DNA of 55,586 nucleotides from Curvibacter sp. (GCA_004293725.1 REAW01000029.1:1-55586), one strand, 5' to 3'; counted from the stretch's first letter, positions 15,623 to 24,420 are shown. The notes: generated by a model not told the origin, from the sequence alone. Program-made: numbers and translations.

Positions 15623-18010
15623 ATGCATTCCCTCGCCGCCTCTGGCAACACCTCCCCCCTGCTACACAACCTCAACCCCGAGCAGCTGGCTGCTGTGACA
15701 CTGCCAGCCGAGCACGCGCTGATTCTGGCGGGGGCTGGTTCTGGAAAAACCCGGGTGCTGACCACGCGCATTGCCTGGCTCTTGCAAAACGGCTACGTGT
15801 CCCCCGGTGGCATTCTGGCGGTCACCTTTACCAACAAGGCCGCCAAGGAAATGATGACGCGCTTGTCTGCCATGTTGCCGGTGAATGTGCGTGGCATGTG
15901 GATTGGCACCTTCCATGGCCTGTGCAACCGTTTTTTGCGTGCACATTACAAAAACGCGGGCCTGCCCCAGGCGTTTCAGATTTTGGACACGCAAGACCAG
16001 CTCAGCGCCATCAAGCGCCTTTGCAAGCAGAACAACATCGACACCGAGCGCTTTCCTCCCAAGCAGATGGGCTGGTTCATTGGCAATTGCAAAGAAGAAG
16101 GTCTGCGCCCTAAAGACGTGGTGGCCAGCGACCCCGACACCCGCAAGAAGATCGAGATTTACCAGCTCTACGAAGACCAGTGCCAGCGCGAAGGCGTGGT
16201 GGACTTTGGCGAGCTGATGCTGCGCTCCTACGAGCTGCTCCGCGACAACGGTCCTATCCGCGAGCACTACCAGCGGCGCTTTCGCCACATCCTGATTGAC
16301 GAGTTCCAGGACACCAACAAACTGCAATACGCCTGGATCAAGATGATTGCAGGGCGGGGCAGTGATGGCGTGCAAAGCGGCAGTGGTGGTTCTGTATTGG
16401 CCGTCGGGGATGATGACCAGAGCATCTATGCCTTTCGCGGTGCGCGGGTCGGCAACATGACGGACTTTGTGCGGGAGTTTGCAGTGCGCCAGCAGATCAA
16501 GCTGGAGCAAAACTACCGCAGCTACAGCAACATTCTGGACAGCGCCAACGCCCTCATCAGCCACAACAGCCGCCGCCTGGGCAAAAACCTGCGTACGGAG
16601 CAAGGTGCTGGCGAGCCGGTGCGGGTGTACGAGGCGCCCAGCGATTTTGCCGAGGCGCAGTGGATGGTGGACGAGATGAAGCAACTCATCCGCGACGATG
16701 TGGAGCGCAAAGAAATTGCCGTGCTCTACCGTAGCAACGCGCAGAGCCGGGTGATTGAAACCGCGCTTTTCAACGCGGCCATTCCTTACCGGGTGTACGG
16801 CGGTTTGCGCTTCTTTGAGCGCGCCGAAATCAAGCACGCGCTGGCCTACCTGCGCCTTTTGGAGAACCCCAACGACGACACCAGCTTTTTGCGGGTTGTC
16901 AACTTCCCGGCGCGTGGCATTGGCGCACGCAGCATCGAGCAACTGCAGGATTTGGCCAAGGCCACTGGTTGCTCTCTGCACGACGCGGTAAGTACGCTTA
17001 CAGGCCGCCCCGGCGCGCTGATTGCGGGCTTTGTGGCCAAACTCGATGTGCTGCGTGAACAAACTGCCAACCTGAACCTCAAAGACATCATCAAGCGCAT
17101 GCTGGAGCACAGCGGTCTGCTGGAGCACTACCGCAACGAACGCGAGGGCGAAGACCGCGTCGAGAACTTGGACGAACTGGTCAACGCCGCCGAAAGCTTT
17201 GTCATGCAAGAAGGCTTCGGCCGCGAGGCGCCGGGCATGACGGCACTGGTGAGTTCACCCGAGGCCCTGAGTCAAAGCCCCTCAAGTCAGGGCCTGAACG
17301 CGGTGCCGATCAGCGATGCCCCAGACGCCGCGACCGACGAGTTCGGCGACACCGGCGAAACCCTCTCGCCCTTGCTAGCTTTCTTGACCCACGCCGCGCT
17401 CGAAGCGGGCGACAACATGGCCGCTGCCGGGCAAGACGCCATCCAGCTCATGACGGTGCACTCCAGCAAGGGCTTGGAGTTTGATTGTGTGTTCATCACC
17501 GGCATGGAAGAGGGCTTGTTCCCCCACGAAAACTCCATGAGCGACCACGATGGGCTGGAGGAAGAGCGGCGCCTGGCCTACGTGGCCATCACCCGTGCCC
17601 GCAAGCGCTTGTACCTCAGCCACTCGCAAACCCGGATGCTGCACGGGCAGACCCGCTACAACCTCAAGAGCCGCTTCTTTGACGAGCTGCCAGAGGAATG
17701 CCTGAAGTACCTCACCCCGAAACAGCAAGCCATGCCAGCCGGTGGCGGCATGGGCGGTTTCGGTACCAGGCATATTCCACGGGCGCAAGCGGCCACTATG
17801 GTTCATACCCCGGGCGCGATGTGCCGGCCAACGCCCTGCGTGCTGCCCCGGAAGTGGCGCGCAAGGAAGAGGCCACTGGCTTGCGCAAGGGGCAAAAGGT
17901 ATTTCATGCCAAGTTTGGCGAAGGGACTGTGCTCACCTTGGAGGGCGCAGGCGACGACGCCCGTGCCCAGATCAACTTTCCCCGCCACGGCACCAAGTGG
18001 CTGGCTTTGA
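15623..18010 (+). CDS. uvrD: UvrD/PcrA-type DNA helicase, frameshifted near the C-terminus
   Basis: Superfamily 1 3'-5' DNA helicase for nucleotide-excision and mismatch repair. Motif I AGAGSGKT is at 36-43, VTFTNKAAKEMM follows, motif II is LIDEFQDTN (about 224), and motif V/VI VHSSKGLEFD...YVAITRARKRLYL comes later. The frame is collinear with the family to about residue 714 (GMGGFG). It then switches into 80 unrelated residues (TRHIPRAQAA onward), while the expected C-terminus continues in the -1 frame to 18039. One base appears to be missing near 17762-17764. The helicase core is intact, but the C-terminal Tudor-like RNA-polymerase-binding domain is lost unless the shift is a sequencing error. 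Confidence 0.92.
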   Translation: MHSLAASGNTSPLLHNLNPEQLAAVTLPAEHALILAGAGSGKTRVLTTRIAWLLQNGYVSPGGILAVTFTNKAAKEMMTRLSAMLPVNVRGMWIGTFHGLCNRFLRAHYKNAGLPQAFQILDTQDQLSAIKRLCKQNNIDTERFPPKQMGWFIGNCKEEGLRPKDVVASDPDTRKKIEIYQLYEDQCQREGVVDFGELMLRSYELLRDNGPIREHYQRRFRHILIDEFQDTNKLQYAWIKMIAGRGSDGVQSGSGGSVLAVGDDDQSIYAFRGARVGNMTDFVREFAVRQQIKLEQNYRSYSNILDSANALISHNSRRLGKNLRTEQGAGEPVRVYEAPSDFAEAQWMVDEMKQLIRDDVERKEIAVLYRSNAQSRVIETALFNAAIPYRVYGGLRFFERAEIKHALAYLRLLENPNDDTSFLRVVNFPARGIGARSIEQLQDLAKATGCSLHDAVSTLTGRPGALIAGFVAKLDVLREQTANLNLKDIIKRMLEHSGLLEHYRNEREGEDRVENLDELVNAAESFVMQEGFGREAPGMTALVSSPEALSQSPSSQGLNAVPISDAPDAATDEFGDTGETLSPLLAFLTHAALEAGDNMAAAGQDAIQLMTVHSSKGLEFDCVFITGMEEGLFPHENSMSDHDGLEEERRLAYVAITRARKRLYLSHSQTRMLHGQTRYNLKSRFFDELPEECLKYLTPKQQAMPAGGGMGGFGTRHIPRAQAATMVHTPGAMCRPTPCVLPRKWRARKRPLACARGKRYFMPSLAKGLCSPWRAQATTPVPRSTFPATAPSGWL

Positions 18011-18039
18011 GCGTAGCCAAACTCACCCCCGTACCCTGA
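17764..18039 (+). pseudogene. Out-of-frame UvrD C-terminal domain
   Basis: This frame continues the UvrD protein: YQAYSTGASGHYG..., then GLRKGQKVFHAKFGEGTV and INFPRHGTKWLAL, the usual UvrD/PcrA C-terminal domain. It has no start of its own and joins the main frame at about 17762. It supports a 1-nt deletion (biological or sequencing) rather than a shorter protein family. No classic slippery heptamer is visible at the junction. Confidence 0.85.
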
Positions 18040-18055
18040 CTTTCTGGAGACCTTG

Positions 18056-18376
18056 ATGAACCAGGACCTTGCGAATACGCCGCCTGCACCGTACTACGCG
18101 GTCATTTTCACCAGCCTGCGTACTGCGGTTGATGAGGGCTATGGCGACATGGCCGACAAGATGGTGGCGCTCGCCTCACAGCAGCCAGGTTTTCTGGGCG
18201 TAGAGTCCGCCCGCGACGGGCTCGGCATTACCGTGTCCTATTGGAAAGACCTGGAATCCATCCGCGCCTGGAAAGCCCATGCCGAGCACCTGGTGGCGCA
18301 GCAACTGGGACACGCCAAGTGGTACGCCGCTTTCAAGACCCGAATCGCCCGCGTGGAGCGCGACTACGCGCTTTGA
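18056..18376 (+). CDS. Antibiotic biosynthesis monooxygenase-like (ABM) protein
   Basis: The 106-residue protein has a ferredoxin-like dimeric fold pattern: YYAVIFTSLRT, then MVALASQQPGFLGVESARDG and ITVSYWKDLESIRAWKAHAEH. This is the ABM/DUF4188-like layout seen in many small heme-degrading or quinone-type proteins and in others with no known activity. TGGAGA precedes the ATG at 18056, which lies 16 nt after the true uvrD end. Function beyond the family is unknown. Confidence 0.85.
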   Translation: MNQDLANTPPAPYYAVIFTSLRTAVDEGYGDMADKMVALASQQPGFLGVESARDGLGITVSYWKDLESIRAWKAHAEHLVAQQLGHAKWYAAFKTRIARVERDYAL

Positions 18377-18383
18377 TGACAAG

Positions 18384-18440
18384 TCAAATGGGCTTCTAGC
18401 GCCCGTGAATGCTGCGCAAGAAGCTACTAAATGAATAGCG
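18384..18440 (+). repeat. Dispersed two-hairpin repeat, copy 3 (intergenic)
   Basis: A full-length copy: first hairpin GGGC-TTCTAGC-GCCC, then core TGCGCAAGAAGCTACTAAAT and the closing AATAGC arm. It lies between the ABM-like gene and the CzcI-like gene. Confidence 0.78.
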
Positions 18441-18476
18441 ATTCGACAAAAAATGCCAGCTGCTAAACTCCTCGCC

Positions 18477-18824
18477 ATGCGTAGATGGATGGCCTTGTTG
18501 ATTCTGGTTTTGTTGCCCTTGCAGCTCACATGGGCTGCAACGAGTGCCTATTGCCAGCATGAAGCAGGGGCTGTGGGCCAACACGTGGGACACCATGTGC
18601 ACCAGCACAGCCACCCCGTGGACGATACGTCTGGCAAGGCGAAACCGAACGGAGGTGATGCAGACTGTGGCACCTGCCATGCCGGTTGTGTAGTTGCCTT
18701 GCCCAGCCATTTGGCAGCAACGGATGTGTATGCCTCTGCCATATTGGAAGCCAGCCGCCATGCCCTGCGCACCTCTGCACCTCTCGACATTCCAGACCGC
18801 CCTCAATGGCCTACCCAGGCCTGA
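18477..18824 (+). CDS. CzcI-like small exported metal-resistance protein, orphan
   Basis: The 115-residue protein starts MRRWMALLILVLLPLQLTWA, a clear signal peptide. A His/Cys-rich mature part follows (YCQHE, HVGHHVHQHSH, DCGTCHAGC). This matches the pattern of CzcI, the small periplasmic protein at the head of czcICBA operons. Here no czcCBA follows; the next gene is lspA after 208 bp with no recognisable gene. It may be the remnant of a metal-resistance locus. Another in-frame ATG lies at 18453. Assignment rests on motif pattern only. Confidence 0.7.
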   Translation: MRRWMALLILVLLPLQLTWAATSAYCQHEAGAVGQHVGHHVHQHSHPVDDTSGKAKPNGGDADCGTCHAGCVVALPSHLAATDVYASAILEASRHALRTSAPLDIPDRPQWPTQA

Positions 18825-19032
18825 TGAGGGAGTTGGCTTCTCGCATTCCTCGCTGACAGATACAAAGGCCCGTGCGGGGCGACCTTGTTCTGTCCGCTGA
18901 AAACTGCGATCTGCGCCACCGGTTGGGTTGACGCACCAGCTCGCCAAGCAGGTTCGGCCTGCAAGCCTCCCTCGACTCCCAAGTGGCCAGCCACATCGCT
19001 GGCCCGCTTCGTAACGGAATCTGAGGTTATTT

Positions 19033-19551
19033 ATGTTTTCAAACACGTGGGGCAGATCCCACCGATCCTTGTGGATCTTGGTTGTCCTGGGCCTGGTGGC
19101 GATGGACCAGTTCACCAAAGCGTATTTTTCAGCGCTCATCCCTTTCGGCGCAGGTATTGAAATCACCGGTTGGTTCAACCTGGTCCATGCGCGCAACACG
19201 GGTGCTGCGTTTTCCTTTCTGGCGGACGCAGGCGGCTGGCAAAGGCCTTTTCTGATCGTTGTGAGTCTGATGGTCGTGCTTCCCATTGCCTTCGTGTGCC
19301 TGATGAAGCGAATCGATCCTGCCGAACGCTGGATCGGTGCCGCAGTCGTTGCCGGTGGAGCCGGGAATCTCATAGACCGCATCCAGACCGGGGCGGTGGT
19401 GGACTTTCTCGATCTGCATTGGAAGGGCATGCACTGGCCCGCCTTCAATCTGGCGGACGTGCTGGTGGTCGGCGCTGCGGTGGCCTGGGTGGTGTTGTCG
19501 GCACGGAATCCCTCGGGGCGTAAAACACCTGTTGGCGAGGCCCAGCCATGA
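19033..19551 (+). CDS. lspA: Lipoprotein signal peptidase (signal peptidase II)
   Basis: The 172-residue inner-membrane aspartyl protease cleaves prolipoprotein signal peptides. Four transmembrane helices are apparent. The family motif FNLVHARNTGAAFSFL is present, and the catalytic aspartates lie in GNLIDRIQTG and FNLADV. GAGG lies 7 nt before the start. The chromosomal housekeeping copy usually sits beside ileS, so this copy next to dsbB is probably an extra one. Its TGA overlaps the dsbB ATG. Confidence 0.93.
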   Translation: MFSNTWGRSHRSLWILVVLGLVAMDQFTKAYFSALIPFGAGIEITGWFNLVHARNTGAAFSFLADAGGWQRPFLIVVSLMVVLPIAFVCLMKRIDPAERWIGAAVVAGGAGNLIDRIQTGAVVDFLDLHWKGMHWPAFNLADVLVVGAAVAWVVLSARNPSGRKTPVGEAQP

Positions 19552-19964
19552 AGCAGCACTGGCGTTTTTTGCTAGCAGCATGGTTGGTCGCCATGTTTGC
19601 CACGGCCGGGGCTTTGTTCATAGGGGAGGTTATGCGGATACCCCCCTGCAACCTGTGCTGGTACCAGCGCATCTGCATGTTCCCGCTGGCCTTGCTGTTG
19701 GGCATGGCCTGCTACGGCGAAGACCGGCGCGGCGGGGTCTACGCCTTGCCATTGGCCGTGGCCGGGAGTGCCGTGGCGCTGTACCACACGCTGTTGGTAG
19801 CGGGGGTCATTCCCAAGACGTGGGTGCCCTGCAGCGCCGGCGTTTCCTGCGCCGATCAACCACTGGAAATTCTGAACGGAGTCCAGATTCCCTGGCTGTC
19901 GTTGCTGGCCTTCTTGGCCATCACCGCATTGCTCACCGTTTACCTGAAAAAAACGTCGAAATGA
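19548..19964 (+). CDS. dsbB: DsbB/BdbC-family disulfide oxidoreductase
   Basis: The 138-residue membrane protein reoxidises a DsbA-type partner with quinone. The redox motif CNLC lies in PCNLCWYQRICMFPLALLLG, typical of the BdbC branch. The periplasmic pair is in PCSAGVSCAD. About four transmembrane helices are present. It overlaps lspA and the following thioredoxin-like gene by 4 nt on either side, so the three are translated as one unit. Confidence 0.9.
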   Translation: MKQHWRFLLAAWLVAMFATAGALFIGEVMRIPPCNLCWYQRICMFPLALLLGMACYGEDRRGGVYALPLAVAGSAVALYHTLLVAGVIPKTWVPCSAGVSCADQPLEILNGVQIPWLSLLAFLAITALLTVYLKKTSK

Positions 19965-20617
19965 ACTCCAAAAAAATCACCGTGATCACCCTGGTCACCA
20001 TTGCTGTTGTGGCCTTTCTGGTCGGAATGAACATGTACCAGCGCAGTGTGCATAAAGCACAGGCCGACAAAGTCAGCCAATTTGAAAGCAGTCTGGTACG
20101 GGCGCATTCCCCCATCCTGGGTCCCAAAGATGCGCCCGTGACCATCGTCGAGTTTTTCGACCCGGCGTGTGAGACCTGCCGTGCGTTTTACCCCTTCGTC
20201 AAGGATCTGATGAAGCAGTATCCCGATGACGTGCGGCTGGTTATCCGCTACGCGCCCTTCCACCAGGGATCGGACCAAGTAATCAAGTTGCTGGAGGCCG
20301 CCAAGCGCCAGGACAAATACCTGCCTGTTCTGGAAATGGTGCTGGCCGCACAGCCCGCGTGGGCGGACCACAGCAACCCCAATGTGGAGCTGGCGTACCA
20401 GGCGGCAGCACAGGCCGGCCTGGATATCAAAAAAGCGCTGATGGACGCACAAGACCCGGCCATCGATGGGCTGCTCCAGCAAGACATCCAGGACTTGATG
20501 GCCCTGGAAGTCACCAAGACCCCCACCTTTTTTGTGAACGGAAAGGGTTTGCCGCAGTTCGGCTCCGAGGAGCTGGCTGCCTTGGTGGCTGAAGAAGTCG
20601 CCAAGAGCAGGAAGTAA
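19961..20617 (+). CDS. DsbA-like thioredoxin-fold protein, membrane-anchored
   Basis: The 218-residue protein has an N-terminal anchor (ITVITLVTIAVVAFLVGM) and a DsbA-type domain. The active site CETC lies in VEFFDPACETCRAFYPFV, and the cis-Pro segment is VTKTPTFFVNG. It is the expected partner of the adjacent DsbB. The start at 19961 overlaps the dsbB stop (ATGA); a longer upstream frame overlapping dsbB is not the real N-terminus. An L,D-transpeptidase gene follows after 10 bp. Confidence 0.92.
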   Translation: MNSKKITVITLVTIAVVAFLVGMNMYQRSVHKAQADKVSQFESSLVRAHSPILGPKDAPVTIVEFFDPACETCRAFYPFVKDLMKQYPDDVRLVIRYAPFHQGSDQVIKLLEAAKRQDKYLPVLEMVLAAQPAWADHSNPNVELAYQAAAQAGLDIKKALMDAQDPAIDGLLQQDIQDLMALEVTKTPTFFVNGKGLPQFGSEELAALVAEEVAKSRK

Positions 20618-20627
20618 GGGTACATCC

Positions 20628-21923
20628 ATGCGGACAAGTCATCTTCTGGCAGATGGGCAAGGATTGGGGCATGGGTATAGCTGGCATGGGTGGCTAGCGC
20701 GCTGGGCACCCCTGGTCGCAGCACTCTGGATGTGCGCTCTGAGTCCATCGTATGGCGCGCCATTTTCGGGAAAGTCCAGGCCCGCAAGCCCAACCAAGCC
20801 CGCGGCATCCAGCGATGGAATAGCCGAAGCGCGGTTGATAGAGGTGTACCGCCAAATTGGCAATGCCAACTATCGGGAAGCCTTGCGCAAGTCGGAAACG
20901 CTGGTCGCAGACTACCCGCACTTCCAATTGGCCCAGTTGGTTTACGGGGATCTGCTATCTACCCGGACACGCCCTGTTCAGGTGCTGGGCGATGTTCCCG
21001 CCGCATTGGCAAAGGCGGGCACAGAGAACCTGAAGGCCTTGCGTACGGAGTCCCAGTTGCGGATTGCCGCCATCCAGGAGCGCCCCCCTGCAGATGCCAT
21101 TCCGTCCGAGTTCGTTGCTTTGTCCAGACGCAATAAACACGCGATCGCAGTGGACACGGCGAAAGCGCGGCTGTACCTGTTTGAAAACACCGGCAACGGC
21201 ACCCGTCTGCTCGCAGACTATTACATCTCGGTGGGTAAAGCGGGGGTGGGGAAAAGTGTGGAGGGTGACCTGCGCACGCCGCTGGGCGTCTATTTCATTA
21301 CCAGCAATCTGGACCCCAAAAGCCTGCCGGACTTGTATGGTGCGGGGGCACTGCCCGTGAATTATCCCAATGTGTTGGATGTGCGCAGAGGCAAAACCGG
21401 CAGCGGCATTTGGCTGCATGGCACGCCATCGCACCAGTTTGCCCGCGAGCCCCAGGCCACGGAGGGGTGTGTAGCGGTGGCCAACCCAGATCTGGACCGC
21501 ATCATTCGCACCGTGGAAATTCGGACCACCCCAGTGCTGATTGGCAAAAACTTCCGCTGGTTGCGGCCGGCCCAACTGGCCGCTGAAAAGCAGTTGTTGA
21601 CCGACACCCTGAAAACCTGGGCCCAAACCAAGAAAGACGGGCAGACAGCGGACCTGCTCCGGTTTTACGCCAGTGATTTCAATGCAGATGGCAAAGACCT
21701 GGCCCAGTTCGCCCAGGGGCTACGTACCGAGCTGCAAAGGCTCGGCGGCCGGGCGGTCCAGCTCAGCGACGTATCGCTGATCCGCTGGACGGACGAGTCC
21801 GAGATCTTGGTGGCGACTTTTGGCGAGGTGGTGGTGGGTGAAAGATCGGGGCGAACGTTGCGCCAATACTGGCAACGCCGTGCCAATGCCTGGAAGATCA
21901 TTTACGAGGGGGTTGCTGGCTAA
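20628..21923 (+). CDS. L,D-transpeptidase (YkuD domain) with C-terminal NTF2-like domain
   Basis: The 431-residue exported protein has a hydrophobic signal around residues 25-45 and a TPR-like helical part (about 65-130). The YkuD domain carries the catalytic motif IWLHGTPSHQF...ATEGCVAV, with the Cys and His in place. The last ~95 residues (LLRFYASDFNADGKD... to RANAWKIIYEG) look like an NTF2-type domain, as in Cds6-like transpeptidases. It would form 3-3 crosslinks or attach proteins to peptidoglycan. The Cys active site may rely on the neighbouring Dsb pair; that link is inference. Confidence 0.9.
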   Translation: MRTSHLLADGQGLGHGYSWHGWLARWAPLVAALWMCALSPSYGAPFSGKSRPASPTKPAASSDGIAEARLIEVYRQIGNANYREALRKSETLVADYPHFQLAQLVYGDLLSTRTRPVQVLGDVPAALAKAGTENLKALRTESQLRIAAIQERPPADAIPSEFVALSRRNKHAIAVDTAKARLYLFENTGNGTRLLADYYISVGKAGVGKSVEGDLRTPLGVYFITSNLDPKSLPDLYGAGALPVNYPNVLDVRRGKTGSGIWLHGTPSHQFAREPQATEGCVAVANPDLDRIIRTVEIRTTPVLIGKNFRWLRPAQLAAEKQLLTDTLKTWAQTKKDGQTADLLRFYASDFNADGKDLAQFAQGLRTELQRLGGRAVQLSDVSLIRWTDESEILVATFGEVVVGERSGRTLRQYWQRRANAWKIIYEGVAG

Positions 21924-22033
21924 ATCAGAAAAGGCGAGGGAGAGGGATGGAGGAAAAGCGTAGCTCAGTCGCTGCTTCAGCGCTTGCGCTTGCCTGAAGC
22001 TGCCTATGTGGCGGGGCAGACGCGTAACAGCCA

Positions 22034-22097
22034 ACAATAGGCCGCGGCCCTTTGGCTCTTGTGGAGCGTGCGAAAGTAGCTATCAAAAAATTAGCGG
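22034..22097 (+). repeat. Dispersed two-hairpin repeat, copy 4 (intergenic)
   Basis: The more diverged copy: an ATAGG start, CTTTGGCTC middle and core GTGCGAAAGTAGCTATCAAAAAATTAGC. Its A-run becomes the U-tract of the phoX terminator on the other strand. Confidence 0.6.
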
Positions 22098-22123
22098 ATT
22101 GCATTGCTGCAACCCGCTAATTT
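22085..22123 (-). terminator. Intrinsic terminator of phoX
   Basis: On the minus strand AAATTAGCGG pairs with CCGCTAATTT, with an inner TTGCA/TGCAA stem, followed by a T-run. The U-tract lies in repeat copy 4. Confidence 0.85.
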
Positions 22124-22141
22124 GGCCTTGCGGCGGGGGCT

Positions 22142-24355
22142 TTAGCTACCGATCACGCCGCCGTCTTTCTTGGTGATGACAATAGTGGCGGAGCGTGGGC
22201 GCTTGCCAGCACCGTAGCCTGCGTTGGCGGGCCACTGGCTGCTGAACTTAGAGGGATTTCCAATGTCGGCCATTGGTGTGTTTTCACCGGGGTGCTGAAT
22301 GTTGATGAACATGGCCTTGCCATCGGGTGTTTCGCACAGACCCGTGATCTCGCAGTCCACCGGGCCGACCAAGAAGCGCTTGAGGATGTCTGGTGACTGG
22401 GACTTGCCGATGTAAGTGTCGACGCGCTTTTCGCTGCCATCGGAGCGCTTGTAGCTCAGAGTCTTCTTGCCACCGTCGCCCACTTTGCCTGGAATGGCTG
22501 CGAGCATCATGCAGTTGGTCTTGTCGGTGTAGGCGCCGTCGTCAGTCTGGATCCAGCACAGGCCGGTCACATCGCTGAACACAAGGCCGTCAGGAGCCGA
22601 CATGTCGTTTTCGTCCGTAAGGTTGGACAGATTGACCTTGGACTTGTCAGCATCAGCTTCAGAGGCAAACAAATAGATGTCCCACTTGAACGTGGTGTCG
22701 GTTGGCTTGCCGGAGGCAACGCGGATGATGTGGCCGTGCACATTGCCCTTGTTCTCTTTGCTGCCCTTCATATCGCTGTAGAAGCGTGGGTTTGCCGAGT
22801 CGAGGCTAGCGTCACCGTCTACCGTGCGGTTGCTGTTGTTGGTCAGCGTCATGTAAAACTCGCCGGTGCGTGGGTTGATGCCACCCCACTCAGGGCGGTC
22901 CATCTTGGTGGCGCTCACGGCGTCGGCCGCCAAGCGGGTGAAGATGGCAACGTCTGCGTCAGACTTGAATTCGAAGTCAGGGTTGGCGGCCACGATGGGG
23001 TTGTTCATGGATAGTTCGATCCATTGGCCGGTGCCGTCGTCCTTAAAGCTGGCCACGTACAGCGTACCCTTATCGAGGTACTTGTCACCAGCAGCCATAC
23101 GGTTGCTTGCGTTAGCGTCGGCAGCGTCCCACTTGGCGGCGGACACGAACTTGTACATGTATTCGTTGCGGGCATCATCGCCCATGTAGGCAACGATGGG
23201 TTGCCCGACAACCGGTTTGGCAAAGCTCACGCTTTCGTGGGCAAAGCGGCCCAGGCCAGTGCGCTTGCGAACCGCTAGTGTCGGGTCGTAGGCGTCCATT
23301 TCCACCACGTAGCCAAAGGTGTTCATCTCATTGCGGTAGTCGGCTTTGGCATTGGCGCCTACAGCGCCGTTGTTCCAGCGCACATACTTGTCTTCAGTAC
23401 CTGCGCTTTCCCAGCCGTGGCGGCTGGCTGCACCGGCGGGGCGTCCGTAGCGCACCAAGGCAGGCACTTGCTGGTCGTTTTTTCCGCGACGGTCATTGTC
23501 CTTGGCATCGCGGTGGAAGTAGCCGAACCAATTCTCTTCGCCGGAGACAAAAGTGCCCCAAGGCGTCTTGCCGGTACCGCAGTTGTTCAGGGTGCCGCGT
23601 GCGCGGGTGGCGTCAGGGCTGAACAGGGTGACCAGGTGCTCGCTGCCTTTGGCTGGGCCGCTGATGACGACTTCAGTCGTGGGGGTGACACGGCGGTTGT
23701 AGCTGGAGGTTTGCTTGTAGCTCCACTGGCCAGCCTTGGCTTCAATTTCCACCACAGACAAACCGTGAATCGAGAGCTCTTTGTCAACTTCCGCTGCGGG
23801 GCGGGGCAGCGAGGTCTTGCCACCATCGGTATGGATGAAAAACGAGCTTAGCTTTTGGTCGGTCGTGGCTTCGTGGTTCACCGCCAGCAGAGCGCGCGAT
23901 GCGCTGTTGGCAGAAGGTTTGCCATTGGCGTCCAAGCCGAAATATTCCATCCCGTCATGGTGGTCGCCAGCGCGGTTGTCCCAGTCGGTGTCGGTGCCAT
24001 CGTTCTTGAAGGCAGCGGTGCTGGCCTTGAGCGGGTCGCCCAAAGCGTAAATGATTTGCACGTTGTAACCATCGGGAACTACTACCTTGTCAGCCAAACT
24101 TTTGCCTACAGCAGCAAAGCCCAACGACGACAGCGGAGCAGACATGCCCGAAGCAGCGCCCATGCCCGCGCCAGTGGCGCAGCCGGTCAGGCCGATGCTG
24201 CCCAAGGCGGTAGTGGCTACGGCACCTGCGCTACCCAGCAGCAGACGGCGGCGGCTCAGGCGCGCAGCCATCATGTCTTCCAGATGGGGGTTTTGGGTGG
24301 TGTTGGAGTCTTCGTTGTTGAAGATATCGCTGGAGGAGCGGGTAGTGTCGGTCAT
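22142..24355 (-). CDS. phoX: PhoX-family alkaline phosphatase
   Basis: The 737-residue protein is a Tat-exported, calcium/iron-type phosphatase for phosphate scavenging. A twin-arginine signal (LSRRRLLLGSAGAVATTALG) and a possible lipobox-like LTGC follow an N-terminal extension of about 33 residues. PhoX features include the GDHHDGMEYF segment, LLAVNHEATTD, GTFVSGEENWFGYF, GRFAHESVSF, the DDARNEYMYKF region and NIQHPGE near the end. A Pho box lies 48-65 bp upstream and a terminator follows, so it is a single PhoB-controlled gene. Confidence 0.94.
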   Translation of the reverse strand: MTDTTRSSSDIFNNEDSNTTQNPHLEDMMAARLSRRRLLLGSAGAVATTALGSIGLTGCATGAGMGAASGMSAPLSSLGFAAVGKSLADKVVVPDGYNVQIIYALGDPLKASTAAFKNDGTDTDWDNRAGDHHDGMEYFGLDANGKPSANSASRALLAVNHEATTDQKLSSFFIHTDGGKTSLPRPAAEVDKELSIHGLSVVEIEAKAGQWSYKQTSSYNRRVTPTTEVVISGPAKGSEHLVTLFSPDATRARGTLNNCGTGKTPWGTFVSGEENWFGYFHRDAKDNDRRGKNDQQVPALVRYGRPAGAASRHGWESAGTEDKYVRWNNGAVGANAKADYRNEMNTFGYVVEMDAYDPTLAVRKRTGLGRFAHESVSFAKPVVGQPIVAYMGDDARNEYMYKFVSAAKWDAADANASNRMAAGDKYLDKGTLYVASFKDDGTGQWIELSMNNPIVAANPDFEFKSDADVAIFTRLAADAVSATKMDRPEWGGINPRTGEFYMTLTNNSNRTVDGDASLDSANPRFYSDMKGSKENKGNVHGHIIRVASGKPTDTTFKWDIYLFASEADADKSKVNLSNLTDENDMSAPDGLVFSDVTGLCWIQTDDGAYTDKTNCMMLAAIPGKVGDGGKKTLSYKRSDGSEKRVDTYIGKSQSPDILKRFLVGPVDCEITGLCETPDGKAMFINIQHPGENTPMADIGNPSKFSSQWPANAGYGAGKRPRSATIVITKKDGGVIGS

Positions 24356-24402
24356 GCAAAGTGCCTCAAGTTAAACAAGCTCTCGTAGCATGCGTTGTTT
24401 GT

Positions 24403-24420
24403 GTTTCAGTTTTGTGACAA
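24403..24420 (-). promoter_or_regulatory. Pho box upstream of phoX
   Basis: On the minus strand the 18-mer TTGTCACAAAACTGAAAC fits the PhoB half-site layout CTGTCATAAA-CTGTCAT, with a very good first half. It sits at a suitable distance from the phoX start. Confidence 0.65.

Noticed and set aside
21968..22000. GCTTCAG/CTGAAGC inverted repeat after the L,D-transpeptidase gene
   Set aside because: The stem is only 7 bp with a long loop and there is no T-run, so it does not qualify as a terminator.
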